Shown here: piece by piece, positions 63,753 through 64,000 of the stretch
Layout of the letters: each line of letters opens with the position of its first letter
How positions within the stretch are numbered: position 1 is the stretch's first letter
Source: CAVXDY01 sp963760715
GTDB lineage: Bacteria > Actinomycetota > Thermoleophilia > Miltoncostaeales > Miltoncostaeaceae
DNA: 64,000 bases
NCBI GenBank assembly: GCA_963760715.1
Contig: CAVXDY010000007.1
Location: 1 to 64,000, forward strand
Direction: 5' to 3'
The notes under the pieces: model-generated
Database searches by the model: none
What the model was told of the DNA's origin: nothing
What the model saw: the letters and a program-made list of their open reading frames with translations, nothing else
Position numbers and translations under genes: made by a program

Positions 63753-63769
63753 GCGGCAATGCCGCAGGC
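63753..63769. terminator. Short hairpin after the L,D-transpeptidase gene
   Basis: CTGCGGC - AAT - GCCGCAG forms a 7-base-pair stem about 20 bases after the stop. No T run follows. A weak terminator is likely. Confidence 0.4.
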
Positions 63770-63871
63770 GCTCCTCGGCGCGACCCCGATGCCGCCTCGG
63801 GGGTGGGCGGACAGCGTCTCCGGCGGCCGCTGACCCCGGGCCCACGACCTCGACATCGGAGGGGTGTCTCG

Positions 63872-64000
63872 ATGCAGAACGGCAGAGAGCACGACGGGCC
63901 ATCGACGGGCCGGCTGCGCCGGGCCGGGTGGCGGAGGGTCGCTCTGTGGACCGGGCTCGGCGCGGTCGCGCTCTTCGGCCTGATCCAGCTCGTCCCCTAC
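63872..64000 (+). CDS. Haem-binding domain protein, start only
   Basis: First 43 codons of a gene that runs off the window: MQNGREHDGPSTGRL, then a membrane segment with GLGAVALFGLIQLVPY. This resembles the lead of small membrane haem-binding (cytochrome-c-like) domain proteins, in which GRDHxNPP usually follows; that part lies outside. GGAGGGG is 8 bases before the ATG. Confidence 0.55.
   Translation, partial: MQNGREHDGPSTGRLRRAGWRRVALWTGLGAVALFGLIQLVPY

Overview
The window is uniformly very GC-rich and densely coded. It reads like a member of the Actinomycetota, most likely Thermoleophilia (Solirubrobacterales- or Miltoncostaeales-like). The grounds are the fhaA-fhaB-PP2C-SEDS-PBP-PASTA-kinase cluster, the F420/deazaflavin-type oxidoreductases, many GTG/TTG starts with ATGA/GTGA overlaps, and RskA-type anti-sigma architecture. 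The lineage is inferred from gene content only; no rRNA is present.

Layout. 1-4780: a sulfate ABC transporter operon (binding protein, cysT, cysW, cysA, minus strand), with a decayed IS630-type element at the 3' end of cysA. 4992-12323: an ArgH-like lyase, a degenerate tyrosine recombinase, an ECF sigma/anti-sigma pair, two ferritin-like exported proteins, an L,D-transpeptidase and a proline-rich membrane protein with repeated PDIT motifs. 12375-15355: three tRNAs around membrane proteins and a cupin. 15421-21255: an OmpR-type regulator, a receptor-like Ser/Thr kinase, two overlapping Xer-type recombinases and secreted or small enzymes. 21305-33121 (minus): a long signalling and cell-wall operon: polytopic kinase, FhaA, FhaB, PP2C phosphatase, SEDS protein, transpeptidase, PASTA kinase, Ddl, phosphodiesterase, a small NHLP-like protein and a membrane protein. 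33222-37886: tRNA-Leu, a membrane-anchored protein, a DUF4446 protein, prephenate dehydratase, an HNH protein, tRNA-Arg and a small-protein pair. 37970-43840: deazaflavin-type proteins, cupin, two exported repeat proteins and a type IV prepilin. 43892-46724: a cation/proton antiporter and a winged-helix-like gene, each behind a copy of the same structured leader, then a triple-DUF190 protein. 47143-55657: a GGDEF/HD-GYP protein, an epoxide-hydrolase-like protein, a luciferase-like/acyl-CoA-ligase fusion, a LytR_C protein and a helicase. 55800-64000: HtrA-like protease, MoxR-DUF58-VWA-VWA cluster, lysyl-oxidase-like protein, an SdrD/DUF11 surface protein, a second L,D-transpeptidase and the start of a haem-binding protein.

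The most interesting signals are: (1) two copies of a covarying leader RNA upstream of the antiporter and of the small gene before it, which resemble ion-sensing (nhaA-type) riboswitches; (2) the single-chain fusion of an F420/FMN luciferase-like oxidoreductase to a benzoate-CoA-ligase-like enzyme; (3) an orphan NHLP-like small protein closing the cell-wall operon; (4) the PDIT-repeat membrane protein; and (5) the helicase with Arg-rich tails. Seven genes carry about nine single-base frameshifts, at least one in a C homopolymer. This looks like a draft or long-read assembly artefact more than biology, and those genes should be read as intact until resequenced.
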